Shown: positions 14,977-21,499 of the stretch, in pieces
How positions within the stretch are numbered: position 1 is the stretch's first letter
Layout: each line of letters begins with the position of its first letter
DNA from: an uncultured Bacilli bacterium
Lineage (GTDB): Bacteria > Bacillota_I > Bacilli_A > RF39 > UBA660
Length of the DNA stretch: 32,775 bases
NCBI GenBank assembly: GCA_910587725.1
Contig: CAJUNG010000015.1
Location: 1 to 32,775 of the forward strand
Direction: 5' to 3'
Position numbers and translations under genes: made by a program
Notes under the pieces: generated by a model
Told to the model about the DNA's origin: nothing
Database searches by the model: none
The model's input: only the letters and a program-made list of their open reading frames with translations

Positions 14977-16410
14977 ATGAATCTACCAAATTATAAAGAA
15001 GCTAGAGTTCGGGGGAAAGAAAGTTTTCCGATAGAAAATTTTGTTTTAGATAAAAAATACCAAGAATTAGGACGTGGGAAAACATATTATATAAAAACCT
15101 ATGGTTGTCAGATGAACGAACATGATACAGAAAATATCAAGGCGATTTTAGAATCGATGGGATACGTAGAAGCAGAAGATATGAATGTTTCGGATGTGAT
15201 TCTTCTTAATACTTGTTCAATTCGGGAAAATGCACATAATAAAGCCTTTGGTATGCTTGGTAGAATTAAGCATTTAAAAGAGAATCGTCCAAATATTTTG
15301 GTGGGACTTTGTGGATGTATGGCGCAAGAAGAAGGCGTAGTCAAAAAAATTGGAGAGGATTATCCTTTCGTTAATTTTGTTTTTGGAACACATAATTTAT
15401 ATGATTTGCCACAGATTTTAAGCAATGTATCAATTTCTTTAAAACAGGAAATCGAAGTACTTGCAAAACCTTGTAAGATGATGGAAGATTTTCCGCTAAA
15501 AAGAGTAAGTAATAAAAAAGCTTATGTCAACATCATTTATGGTTGTGATAAATTTTGTACTTATTGTATTGTTCCTTTTACTAGAGGACAAGAAAGAAGT
15601 AGAAGACGGGAAGATATTTTAAAAGAAGTTACTGCCCTTGTTCGTGATGGATATATGGAAGTTACCCTTTTAGGACAAAATGTCAATGCTTATGGGAAAG
15701 ATTTATATCCAGATTATTCCCTTGCTAATTTATTAGAAGATGTTTCCCGTACAGGAATTCCTCGTATTCGTTTTATGACTAGTCATCCATGGGATTTTAC
15801 TGATGAGATGATTGATGTGATTCAAAAATATGACAATATTATGCCTTCTATTCATTTGCCTGTACAATCTGGTAGTTCAAGGGTGTTAAAACAGATGGGA
15901 AGACGGTATACTAAGGAAGAATATTTGACGCTTTTTAAAAAAATGCGGGAAAGAATACCGAATGTTACGATTTCTACAGATATTATTGTCGGATTTCCTA
16001 CAGAAACCGAAGAAGACTTTAACGAGACTTTAATGTTAGCTAAGTTTTGTCAATTTGATAATGCGTTTAGTTTTATTTTTTCTAAAAGAGAAGGGACTCC
16101 GGCTTGTAAGTTAGAAGATTTGACAACAGAAGAAGAAAAACATCGTCGTCTTCATCAACTTAATCAAATTTTAAATGAAGGATTTTTAGCGAGCAACCAA
16201 AGATTGTTAGGAAAACGGGTTCCTGTTTTGGTCGATGGGGTAAATGAGACGAGTAAAACTGCACTTTTTGGATATACAGATACCAATAAATTGGTGAATT
16301 TTGATGGAGATTGTTCTTTGATTGGAAAAATTGTTTTGGTAGAAATAACCGAATGTAAAACTTGGAGCTTAGATGGAAAAGTCGTATCAGACATTAATGT
16401 TAATGTTTGA
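14977..16410 (+). CDS. miaB: tRNA-2-methylthio-N6-dimethylallyladenosine synthase
   Basis: A radical SAM methylthiotransferase that adds the 2-methylthio group to i6A37 of tRNAs. The N-terminal UPF0004 domain holds the auxiliary-cluster cysteines Cys44 (YGCQMN), Cys80 (NTCSIRE) and Cys112/Cys114 (LCGCMAQ). The radical SAM CxxxCxxC is Cys190, Cys194 and Cys197 in YGCDKFCTYCIVP. Then comes the TIM-barrel (ILLGQNVNAYG-like stretch, MTSHPWDF) and a C-terminal TRAM domain. The product is 477 residues, typical. A TATAAT at 14948-14953 with a poor -35 box is the likely promoter. It overlaps ymcA by 38 bases. It ends in tandem TGA codons, which shows that UGA is a stop here. Confidence 0.95.
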   Translation: MNLPNYKEARVRGKESFPIENFVLDKKYQELGRGKTYYIKTYGCQMNEHDTENIKAILESMGYVEAEDMNVSDVILLNTCSIRENAHNKAFGMLGRIKHLKENRPNILVGLCGCMAQEEGVVKKIGEDYPFVNFVFGTHNLYDLPQILSNVSISLKQEIEVLAKPCKMMEDFPLKRVSNKKAYVNIIYGCDKFCTYCIVPFTRGQERSRRREDILKEVTALVRDGYMEVTLLGQNVNAYGKDLYPDYSLANLLEDVSRTGIPRIRFMTSHPWDFTDEMIDVIQKYDNIMPSIHLPVQSGSSRVLKQMGRRYTKEEYLTLFKKMRERIPNVTISTDIIVGFPTETEEDFNETLMLAKFCQFDNAFSFIFSKREGTPACKLEDLTTEEEKHRRLHQLNQILNEGFLASNQRLLGKRVPVLVDGVNETSKTALFGYTDTNKLVNFDGDCSLIGKIVLVEITECKTWSLDGKVVSDINVNV

Positions 16411-16723
16411 TGAGCTTCTTTCGCTTCTTATCGAAAGTGAAGAATATAAAAACTACCAAGCACTTCGTCAAAAATTAAAAAAAAATCAAGAAATTTTGTC
16501 CCTTATCGATAAGGTTCGAAAACTGCAAAAAGAATTAGTGCGAAAAGAACATAGTCAAATGGATGTCATTTCTACTTTAGAGGAATATCATACTGTAGTA
16601 GCAAAACTTTCGGAAATTCCTCTTTATCATGCTTATCAATCTTCTCAACAAGAGATTAATTCTTATCTGCAAACGATTAAGACTTCGATAGAAATGATTA
16701 TTGAAAGCGTGATTTTACCTTGA
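16373..16723 (+). CDS. ymcA: YmcA/YlbF-family protein
   Basis: A 116-residue helical protein of the YlbF/YmcA (Com_YlbF) family. In B. subtilis YmcA (RicA), YlbF and YaaT form a complex that acts with RNase Y in mRNA maturation. The helices ESEEYKNYQALRQKLKKNQ and VRKLQKELVRKEHSQ carry the family pattern, and position directly after miaB matches the B. subtilis ymcB-ymcA order. The ATG at 16373 has GGAG five bases upstream, inside the end of miaB. The protein has no cysteine, whereas the B. subtilis complex has been reported to bind Fe-S clusters. YlbF rather than YmcA identity cannot be excluded. Confidence 0.75.
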   Translation: MEKSYQTLMLMFDELLSLLIESEEYKNYQALRQKLKKNQEILSLIDKVRKLQKELVRKEHSQMDVISTLEEYHTVVAKLSEIPLYHAYQSSQQEINSYLQTIKTSIEMIIESVILP

Positions 16724-16780
16724 ATTTTCAAGTGATGAGATAAAAATCAATAAAAAACATAGAATTTAACAAAAAAAGTG

Positions 16781-16809
16781 TTGACAATTTTCAAATGTTT
16801 CAATATAAT
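16781..16809 (+). promoter_or_regulatory. Consensus promoter of the tRNA cluster
   Basis: TTGACA (16781-16786) and TATAAT (16804-16809) are 17 bases apart: a full consensus match, as expected for stable RNA. Confidence 0.9.
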
Positions 16810-16832
16810 TAATCTTGTCATTTGATTTGCAT

Positions 16833-16909
<77 letters not shown>

Positions 16910-16916
16910 TGTAATT

Positions 16917-16993
16917 GCCTCAATAGCTCAGTTGGTTAGAGCACTTGACTGTTAATCAAGGGGTCCTAGGTTCAAGTCCTAGTTGAGGCGCCA
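16917..16993 (+). tRNA. tRNA-Asn (GTT)
   Basis: Acceptor GCCTCAA pairs with TTGAGGC, the anticodon loop CTGTTAA has GTT at 16951-16953, the discriminator is G and CCA is encoded. Length 77, seven bases after tRNA-Ile. Confidence 0.97.
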
Positions 16994-16998
16994 TTTTT

Positions 16999-17075
16999 GG
17001 CCAGTTGGTGAAGCGGCTTAACACACTGCCCTTTCACGGCAGCATTCACGGGTCCGAATCCCGTACTGGTCACCA
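16999..17075 (+). tRNA. tRNA-Glu (TTC)
   Basis: Acceptor GGCCAGT pairs with ACTGGTC (one G-U pair), anticodon stem CTGCC/GGCAG with TTC at 17033-17035, and CCA is encoded. It is five bases after tRNA-Asn and in the same transcript. Confidence 0.96.
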
Positions 17076-17088
17076 TTTGAATACTTAG

Positions 17089-17116
17089 AGTTTCTCCCAT
17101 GGGAGGAACTTTTTCT
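17089..17116 (+). terminator. Terminator of the tRNA operon
   Basis: AGTTTCTCCC (17089-17098) pairs with GGGAGGAACT (17101-17110) and is followed by five T. The tight centre would open to a small loop. Confidence 0.85.
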
Positions 17117-17172
17117 TTTGTCCGTAATTTTTCGTGTATCTAATCTAAACAATATTAATCTTTAAAGGAATA

Positions 17173-17210
17173 AAAAAAGACGTTCGAATTATTTTTCGAA
17201 CTGTCTTTTT
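17173..17210. terminator. Terminator of the Cys-rich small protein gene
   Basis: AAAAAGAC-TTCGAA on the left pairs with TTCGAA-GTCTTTTT on the right around an AT loop, with a small internal bulge. Flanking A and T runs allow both directions; it closes the leftward gene. Confidence 0.8.
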
Positions 17211-17211
17211 C

Positions 17212-17397
17212 TTAATAATTATTTCCTCTTCCGCAATGATTATTATTACTTCCTCCACAGATAAAGAAAATGATAATTGCGACAATTATGATTGCCCAAA
17301 TCCAACTTCCATTTGCACCATCATTATTATTCCATCCACCATTTCCGCAACAACATTGATTCCATCCACAACAACATCCTGGATATCCCCACATCAT
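17212..17397 (-). CDS. Cys/Gly/Asn-rich small membrane protein
   Basis: A 61-residue protein with two CCC triplets near the N-terminus (PGCCCG, QCCCG), a Trp/Asn/Gly-rich linker, one hydrophobic helix (WIWAIIIVAIIIFFICGG, ~32-49) and a polar Asn/Gly tail. It has eight cysteines in total. AAAGGGGTG lies eight bases before ATG 17397, and it has its own terminator, so it is very likely expressed. The plan (short Gly-rich head plus one helix) recalls the YjcZ-type sporulation peptides of Bacillus, but the CCC triplets are not typical. Function is unknown; a spore-coat or metal-binding role is speculation. Confidence 0.65.
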   Translation of the reverse strand: MMWGYPGCCCGWNQCCCGNGGWNNNDGANGSWIWAIIIVAIIIFFICGGSNNNHCGRGNNY

Positions 17398-17503
17398 AAG
17401 TTTTTCACCCCTTTCTAATGATAGTATATTAAAAATACTTGAAATTCAATATAATAAAGACCTAGGAAAGAGAGAATAAGGTACAAAAATTATGATTCTT
17501 TCC

Positions 17504-17532
17504 TTGCATTTTTTTCATAATTTCTATATACT
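17504..17532 (+). promoter_or_regulatory. Promoter of the DUF5684 gene and murI
   Basis: TTGCAT (17504-17509), 17 bases, TATACT (17527-17532). Confidence 0.75.
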
Positions 17533-17559
17533 TTTATTATAGAAGAGGAGGGGCTTATC

Positions 17560-18249
17560 ATGTATGAAGGACCAGTCATTTACGAGAGTAAAGTGCAGGA
17601 TTATTTTTGGATTATTTTTATTCTTTGTATTGTTTTGGTGATTACTTTTTTAATGCTTCTTAGTCTTTCAAAAATATTTAAGAAGGCAGATGAAAAAGCT
17701 TGGAAAGGATGGATTCCTTTTTATCATTTAATGGTGCTATTAAAAGTAGTCGCTTTACCTAGTTATTACTTTATCTTGTTCTTTATTCCCATCATTAACC
17801 TTTATCCGATGGCTCGTCTTGCTAAAGAACTTGCGAGGTCATTTCGAAAAAGTCGAAAGTTTGCCTTATCTTTGTTTTTCTTTCCATTGATTACTTATCC
17901 CATTCTGGGGTTTAATGAAGACCGCTATGTTGGTATGAATGAAGAAAAAGTACAAAGTATCGTCTTAGAAGATATTCCAGAAATTGAAGAAGGACCAGTC
18001 ATTGAGGAAGATAGCAATTTAATTAATCAGTCGATGATTCAAGAAGAGTCCTCAAGTGGTTCGAACTTTATTCATACGAATGATTCTATGGTTAAATCAG
18101 AAGAACAAAATTCAGTTTCTTCTCCTTCTTTAGTTACCCCTACGACTACTGCACCTAAAAATATTTTGGCTTATAAAGAATGTCCAGAATGTCGTAGTAA
18201 AGTTAGAGAAGATGCGACAACTTGTTTTATCTGTGGACATAAGTTTTAG
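17560..18249 (+). CDS. DUF5684 membrane protein with C-terminal zinc ribbon
   Basis: A 229-residue membrane protein. Residues 14-36 are a strong transmembrane helix. KIFKKADEKAWKGWIPFYHLMVLLKVV, FFIPIINLYPMARLAKELARSF and FFFPLITYPILGFNEDRY (~40-125) match the DUF5684 pattern of paired helices. A Glu/Ser/Thr-rich disordered linker (~130-200) leads to a C-terminal zinc ribbon, CPEC and CFICGH, with four Cys spaced for one zinc. Function is unknown. AGAGGAGGGG precedes the ATG. The stop codon lies inside the murI ribosome binding site, so the two genes are coupled. Confidence 0.75.
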   Translation: MYEGPVIYESKVQDYFWIIFILCIVLVITFLMLLSLSKIFKKADEKAWKGWIPFYHLMVLLKVVALPSYYFILFFIPIINLYPMARLAKELARSFRKSRKFALSLFFFPLITYPILGFNEDRYVGMNEEKVQSIVLEDIPEIEEGPVIEEDSNLINQSMIQEESSSGSNFIHTNDSMVKSEEQNSVSSPSLVTPTTTAPKNILAYKECPECRSKVREDATTCFICGHKF

Positions 18250-18262
18250 GAGGATTTTTCTA

Positions 18263-19000
18263 ATGAAATATCAAATTGGAATTTTTGACTCAGGAATTGG
18301 GGGAGTCAGTGTATTAAAAGAATTAATCAAGGTGATTCCTGATAGCAATATTTTTTATCTTAGCGATTCTAAAAATTGTCCTTATGGAGATAAATCAAAA
18401 GAAGTCGTTACAGAGATTGTTTTTCAAAATGTTGAATTTTTGCGAAGCCTTGGTTGTCCTTTGATTGTTATCGCTTGTAATACAGCAACTGCAACGGCGA
18501 TTAATCAATTAAGAAAGACTTATCCAGATACGATTTTTATCGGTACAGAACCAGCGATTAAAATGGTATATGATTCTTGTTCTGATAAGGAATCTCTCCT
18601 TCTTGCAACTAAGTTGACTTTGGATTGTGAAAGAGTACAAGGTTTAATGCAAAAATATCCAATTTCTCACTTGAAGACATATGCTTGTTCTGGTCTTGCG
18701 GATTTAATTGAAGAAAAAAATCAGCAAGGTATTCAGGAATATTTTCAACAACATTTTACACCGTATCAACAGGTCGACTCGGTCATTCTTGGATGTACAC
18801 ATTATCCCTTGATAAAAAAAGAACTTCAAAACTTTTTTTCACACGCCACTATTTTTGATGGAAGCCTTGGTATTGCTAAAGAGACTAAAAGGAAACTAGA
18901 ACTTTTAAACTTACCGAAACAAGAAGGAACTATTACTTTTTTTGATACTTCAAAAGAGAAAAAGAAAGAAGAAATTTTTAAATTTTACTTACAGTCGTAA
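18263..19000 (+). CDS. murI: Glutamate racemase
   Basis: A cofactor-independent racemase that makes D-glutamate for peptidoglycan. The catalytic cysteines are Cys72 (IACNTAT) and Cys178 (GCTHYP); the substrate loop FDSGIGG has Asp9 and Ser10, and PYGDK is present. The product is 245 residues, slightly shorter than the usual ~265 because the C-terminus is trimmed. I chose ATG 18263, which follows TTAGGAGG; the frame is open further upstream into the previous gene but no good start is there. With murE it contributes precursor synthesis. Confidence 0.93.
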   Translation: MKYQIGIFDSGIGGVSVLKELIKVIPDSNIFYLSDSKNCPYGDKSKEVVTEIVFQNVEFLRSLGCPLIVIACNTATATAINQLRKTYPDTIFIGTEPAIKMVYDSCSDKESLLLATKLTLDCERVQGLMQKYPISHLKTYACSGLADLIEEKNQQGIQEYFQQHFTPYQQVDSVILGCTHYPLIKKELQNFFSHATIFDGSLGIAKETKRKLELLNLPKQEGTITFFDTSKEKKKEEIFKFYLQS

Positions 19001-19012
19001 GTCTTTTTTTTC
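18987..19012 (+). terminator. Terminator overlapping the murI stop codon
   Basis: ACTTAC (18987-18992) and GTAAGT (18997-19002) around AGTC, followed by CTTTTTTTT. The stop codon TAA is inside the 3' arm. Confidence 0.75.
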
Positions 19013-19047
19013 CTTGATGAAAAAATCTTAATGTGAATCATTTTTCC

Positions 19048-19076
19048 TTGACATTTATCTTCTTTTGTAGTAGAAT
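19048..19076 (+). promoter_or_regulatory. Promoter of greA-tig
   Basis: TTGACA (19048-19053), 17 bases, TAGAAT (19071-19076). Confidence 0.85.
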
Positions 19077-19109
19077 TTAAAACGTAAATTTAAAAACAGA
19101 GGTGAAAAA

Positions 19110-19586
19110 ATGAGTGATAAAAAACCAATCTATTTGACACAGACCGGGATGGATGAATTAAAACAAGAGTTAGATGAATTAATTAATGTAAAAAGACCTG
19201 CAAATATTATCGCAATTAAAGAAGCTCGTGCTTTAGGGGACTTATCAGAAAATGCAGATTATGACTCTGCAAGAGATGAACAAGCACAAATTGAAGGAAG
19301 AATTCAAAAAATTGAAAAAATGTTAGAAAATGCAGTAATTATAGAAAGTGTGGATAAAGATAAAGTGGGACTTGGTTCTACTGTTCAAATTCAATATATT
19401 GATGAAGATGATGATGAAGGAGACGAATATACCATCGTAGGAAGTCAAGAAGCAGATCCATTTGCTAGTAAGATTTCTAATGAAAGTCCAATCGCTAAAG
19501 CACTTTTAAACAATAAAGTAGGAGATATTGTAACGGTTGAAAGTCCAAATGGGGCATATCAAGTAAAAATTACAGAAATTAAATAA
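19110..19586 (+). CDS. greA: Transcription elongation factor GreA
   Basis: GreA enters the secondary channel of backtracked RNA polymerase and stimulates cleavage of the nascent transcript. The N-terminal coiled coil (residues ~1-78) carries the tip motif GDLSENADYDSARDEQ, with the acidic residues that coordinate the catalytic magnesium. The C-terminal FKBP-like globular domain follows (VGLGSTVQI...SPIAKALLNNKVGDIV). Length 158, exactly typical. The ATG follows AGAGGTGAAA. The 16-base gap to tig without a terminator indicates one operon. Confidence 0.96.
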   Translation: MSDKKPIYLTQTGMDELKQELDELINVKRPANIIAIKEARALGDLSENADYDSARDEQAQIEGRIQKIEKMLENAVIIESVDKDKVGLGSTVQIQYIDEDDDEGDEYTIVGSQEADPFASKISNESPIAKALLNNKVGDIVTVESPNGAYQVKITEIK

Positions 19587-19602
19587 TAGGAGGTTTATTT
19601 TT

Positions 19603-20883
19603 ATGGCAAAAACAAATACCGAAGCAAAGACAAATCGACATGAATTTACATTGAAGGTAGAAGGAGAAAACTGGACGAAACAAGTTAGTCATGCATTTGA
19701 GAAAGTTAGAAAAAATGTAACTGTAGATGGTTTTCGTAAAGGAAAAGTACCAAAAGAAATTTTTGATAAGAAATTTGGTAGTCAAGATTATTTAGTTGAG
19801 GCAGCTAATCATATGATTAGTGAAGAATTTACTAAAATTATGAAAGAGAACAACTATGATATCGTTGTAGAACCACAAATTGAGATGAAGACTTTAACCG
19901 AAGAGGTTTTAGAGTGTACGATGACTTTAATTGAAAATCCAGAAGTTACCATCAAAAAATATACAGGGCTTAATATCAAACGAGAAAAAGTTCAAGTTAC
20001 TGAAGAAGAAATTGACCATGAGCTAGCTCATCTTTTAGAACATTTTTCAGAAGTTGTTCCTAAAGATGAAGGAGCTGTTGAACAGGGAGATATTGCCATT
20101 ATCGACTTTGAAGGATTTAAAGATGGTGTTGCTTTCGAAGGTGGAAAAGGACTTAATCATTCTTTAGAAATCGGTAGTCATAGCTTTATTCCTGGATTTG
20201 AAGAGCAATTAATCGGCATGAAGAAAGATGAAGAAAGAGAAATTGAAGTGACTTTCCCAGAAGATTATTATGAAGAAAATTTAAAAGGTGCTAAGGCAAC
20301 ATTTAAAGTTAAAGTTCATGAAATTAAAGCTCGCAAAGTCAGAGAATTAGATAAAGAATTTTTTGATGATTTAGCTCTTGAAGGTGTAGATTCAGAAGAA
20401 TCTTTAAGAAAAGAAATCAAATCGACGATTGAAACGCAAAAAGAACGCAGTGCTGAAAATAAATATATCGATGATTTAATTGATGCTGTTAGTAAACAAG
20501 CAGAAGTAGATATTCCTGAAGAAATGGTGGCTAACGTTACAGAAAATATGCTAGCACAAATGAAGGATAGACTTGCTATGCAAGGACTTAACTTTGATAT
20601 GTATATGAAATTTTCTGGACGTACTTTAGAAGAAATTAAATCAGAAATGGAAAAAGAAGCTTTCTCTAGAGTGCTTGCTCGCCTTACTTTAGAAAAAATT
20701 CAACAATTAGAAAACATCACGGTAACTGAAGAAGAACTAGAGGAAAAAATCAAGACTATGATGGAAGAACATCATGTGACTGAAGAAGAAATTTTAAGTC
20801 AAGTACGTGGTGGACGTGAGGCATTAAAATACGATTTAGAAATTAATAAAGTTATCGATTTTTTAAAGGATGCAAATAAATAG
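19603..20883 (+). CDS. tig: Trigger factor
   Basis: A ribosome-bound chaperone and peptidyl-prolyl isomerase acting on nascent chains. The ribosome-binding signature GFRKGKVP lies at ~45-52. The FKBP-type PPIase domain spans ~155-250 (GDIAIIDFEGF, IPGFEEQLIGMK, VTFPEDY). The helical C-terminal chaperone arms fill ~250-426. Length 426, typical. TAGGAGG precedes ATG 19603. No terminator is visible after it; the next promoter begins one base beyond its stop. Confidence 0.96.
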   Translation: MAKTNTEAKTNRHEFTLKVEGENWTKQVSHAFEKVRKNVTVDGFRKGKVPKEIFDKKFGSQDYLVEAANHMISEEFTKIMKENNYDIVVEPQIEMKTLTEEVLECTMTLIENPEVTIKKYTGLNIKREKVQVTEEEIDHELAHLLEHFSEVVPKDEGAVEQGDIAIIDFEGFKDGVAFEGGKGLNHSLEIGSHSFIPGFEEQLIGMKKDEEREIEVTFPEDYYEENLKGAKATFKVKVHEIKARKVRELDKEFFDDLALEGVDSEESLRKEIKSTIETQKERSAENKYIDDLIDAVSKQAEVDIPEEMVANVTENMLAQMKDRLAMQGLNFDMYMKFSGRTLEEIKSEMEKEAFSRVLARLTLEKIQQLENITVTEEELEEKIKTMMEEHHVTEEEILSQVRGGREALKYDLEINKVIDFLKDANK

Positions 20884-20913
20884 TTTACAAGCTTTTAGAT
20901 TTTGTGATACAAT
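20884..20913 (+). promoter_or_regulatory. Promoter of the EIIB-like gene and probably valS
   Basis: TTTACA (20884-20889), 18 bases, TACAAT (20908-20913), with TGA before the -10 box. Confidence 0.7.
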
Positions 20914-20928
20914 TTTAATGGTGATGCT

Positions 20929-21252
20929 ATGGGATTTTTAGAATACTTTATTATTGTCCTTGTCTTACTGATTATTTTGCTTGCCATTTTAAAAGCAGGG
21001 AAAAAAGATGTTCACTTGGAAATGAATAAATTGGTTGAGTACCTCGGTGGGAAAGATAATATTATTTCTAGTGAAACGACACTTTCTAGGTTTAAAGTCA
21101 CCTTAAAAGATGTAGAACTTGTGAATAAAGAAGGAATTCAAAAATTAGGAGCTAAAGGAATTGTCGAAATTGATAATCAATTGAAGATTATTTTAGGGCC
21201 AGAAAGTAAACAATTAAAACGTTTTATTGATGAAGTGAAAATGAATGACTAA
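20929..21252 (+). CDS. Membrane-anchored PTS EIIB-like domain without the phospho-cysteine
   Basis: A 107-residue protein with one N-terminal transmembrane helix (residues ~5-22) and a glucose-type PTS EIIB fold. The EIIB signature is clear: YLGGKDNI, then R54 with FKVTLKD, then LGAKGIVEI and KIILGPESKQLK. The position of the phosphorylated Cys in the usual CxTRLR motif is Thr51 here, so it cannot carry phosphate in the normal way. No EIIC or EIIA partner is nearby. Such orphan anchored EIIB-like proteins occur in Firmicutes, but I know of no established role. GGTG lies five bases before the ATG. The valine T-box begins right at its stop codon. Confidence 0.72.
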   Translation: MGFLEYFIIVLVLLIILLAILKAGKKDVHLEMNKLVEYLGGKDNIISSETTLSRFKVTLKDVELVNKEGIQKLGAKGIVEIDNQLKIILGPESKQLKRFIDEVKMND

Positions 21253-21468
21253 GATACTGAGGAGTACCTAAATTTAGTTTTTTAGAGAGTCTATGTTTGG
21301 TGAGAATAGATAAATTGAACTAGGGAAGGTTGCAGTGGAGTTTGTAGATTTTAATACGAATTAAAATTTACCGGGGATACCGTTATCTGAATGAGATGGA
21401 TATATTTATCTATGAACTAAGGTGGTACCGCGGGAAAAGCTCGTCCTTATTAAGGAGGAGTTTTTTTT
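21253..21468 (+). promoter_or_regulatory. T-box leader, valine type, upstream of valS
   Basis: The T-box core AAGGTGGTACCGCG is at 21419-21432. The attenuator stem CTCGTCCTT (21440-21448) with AAGGAGGAG (21452-21460) has one mismatch and eight T after it. Stem I seems to close by ACTG (21256-21259) with CAGT (21333-21336). AGTA at 21263-21266 fits the loop E motif. GTT (Val) at 21329-21331 followed by G is the specifier. There is no separate good promoter, so the leader is probably part of the transcript from 20884. Confidence 0.9.
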
Positions 21469-21499
21469 AATGAAAGAGAAAATCGGGAAGGAGAAAAAT

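Noticed and set aside
16724..16745. Palindrome CTTGAATTTTCAAG after ymcA as a terminator.
   Set aside because: The stem is short and no T run follows.
17236..17418. A 60-codon rightward frame rich in Ile, Thr and Ser.
   Set aside because: It is the antisense shadow of the Cys-rich small protein, which has the ribosome binding site and terminator on the other strand.
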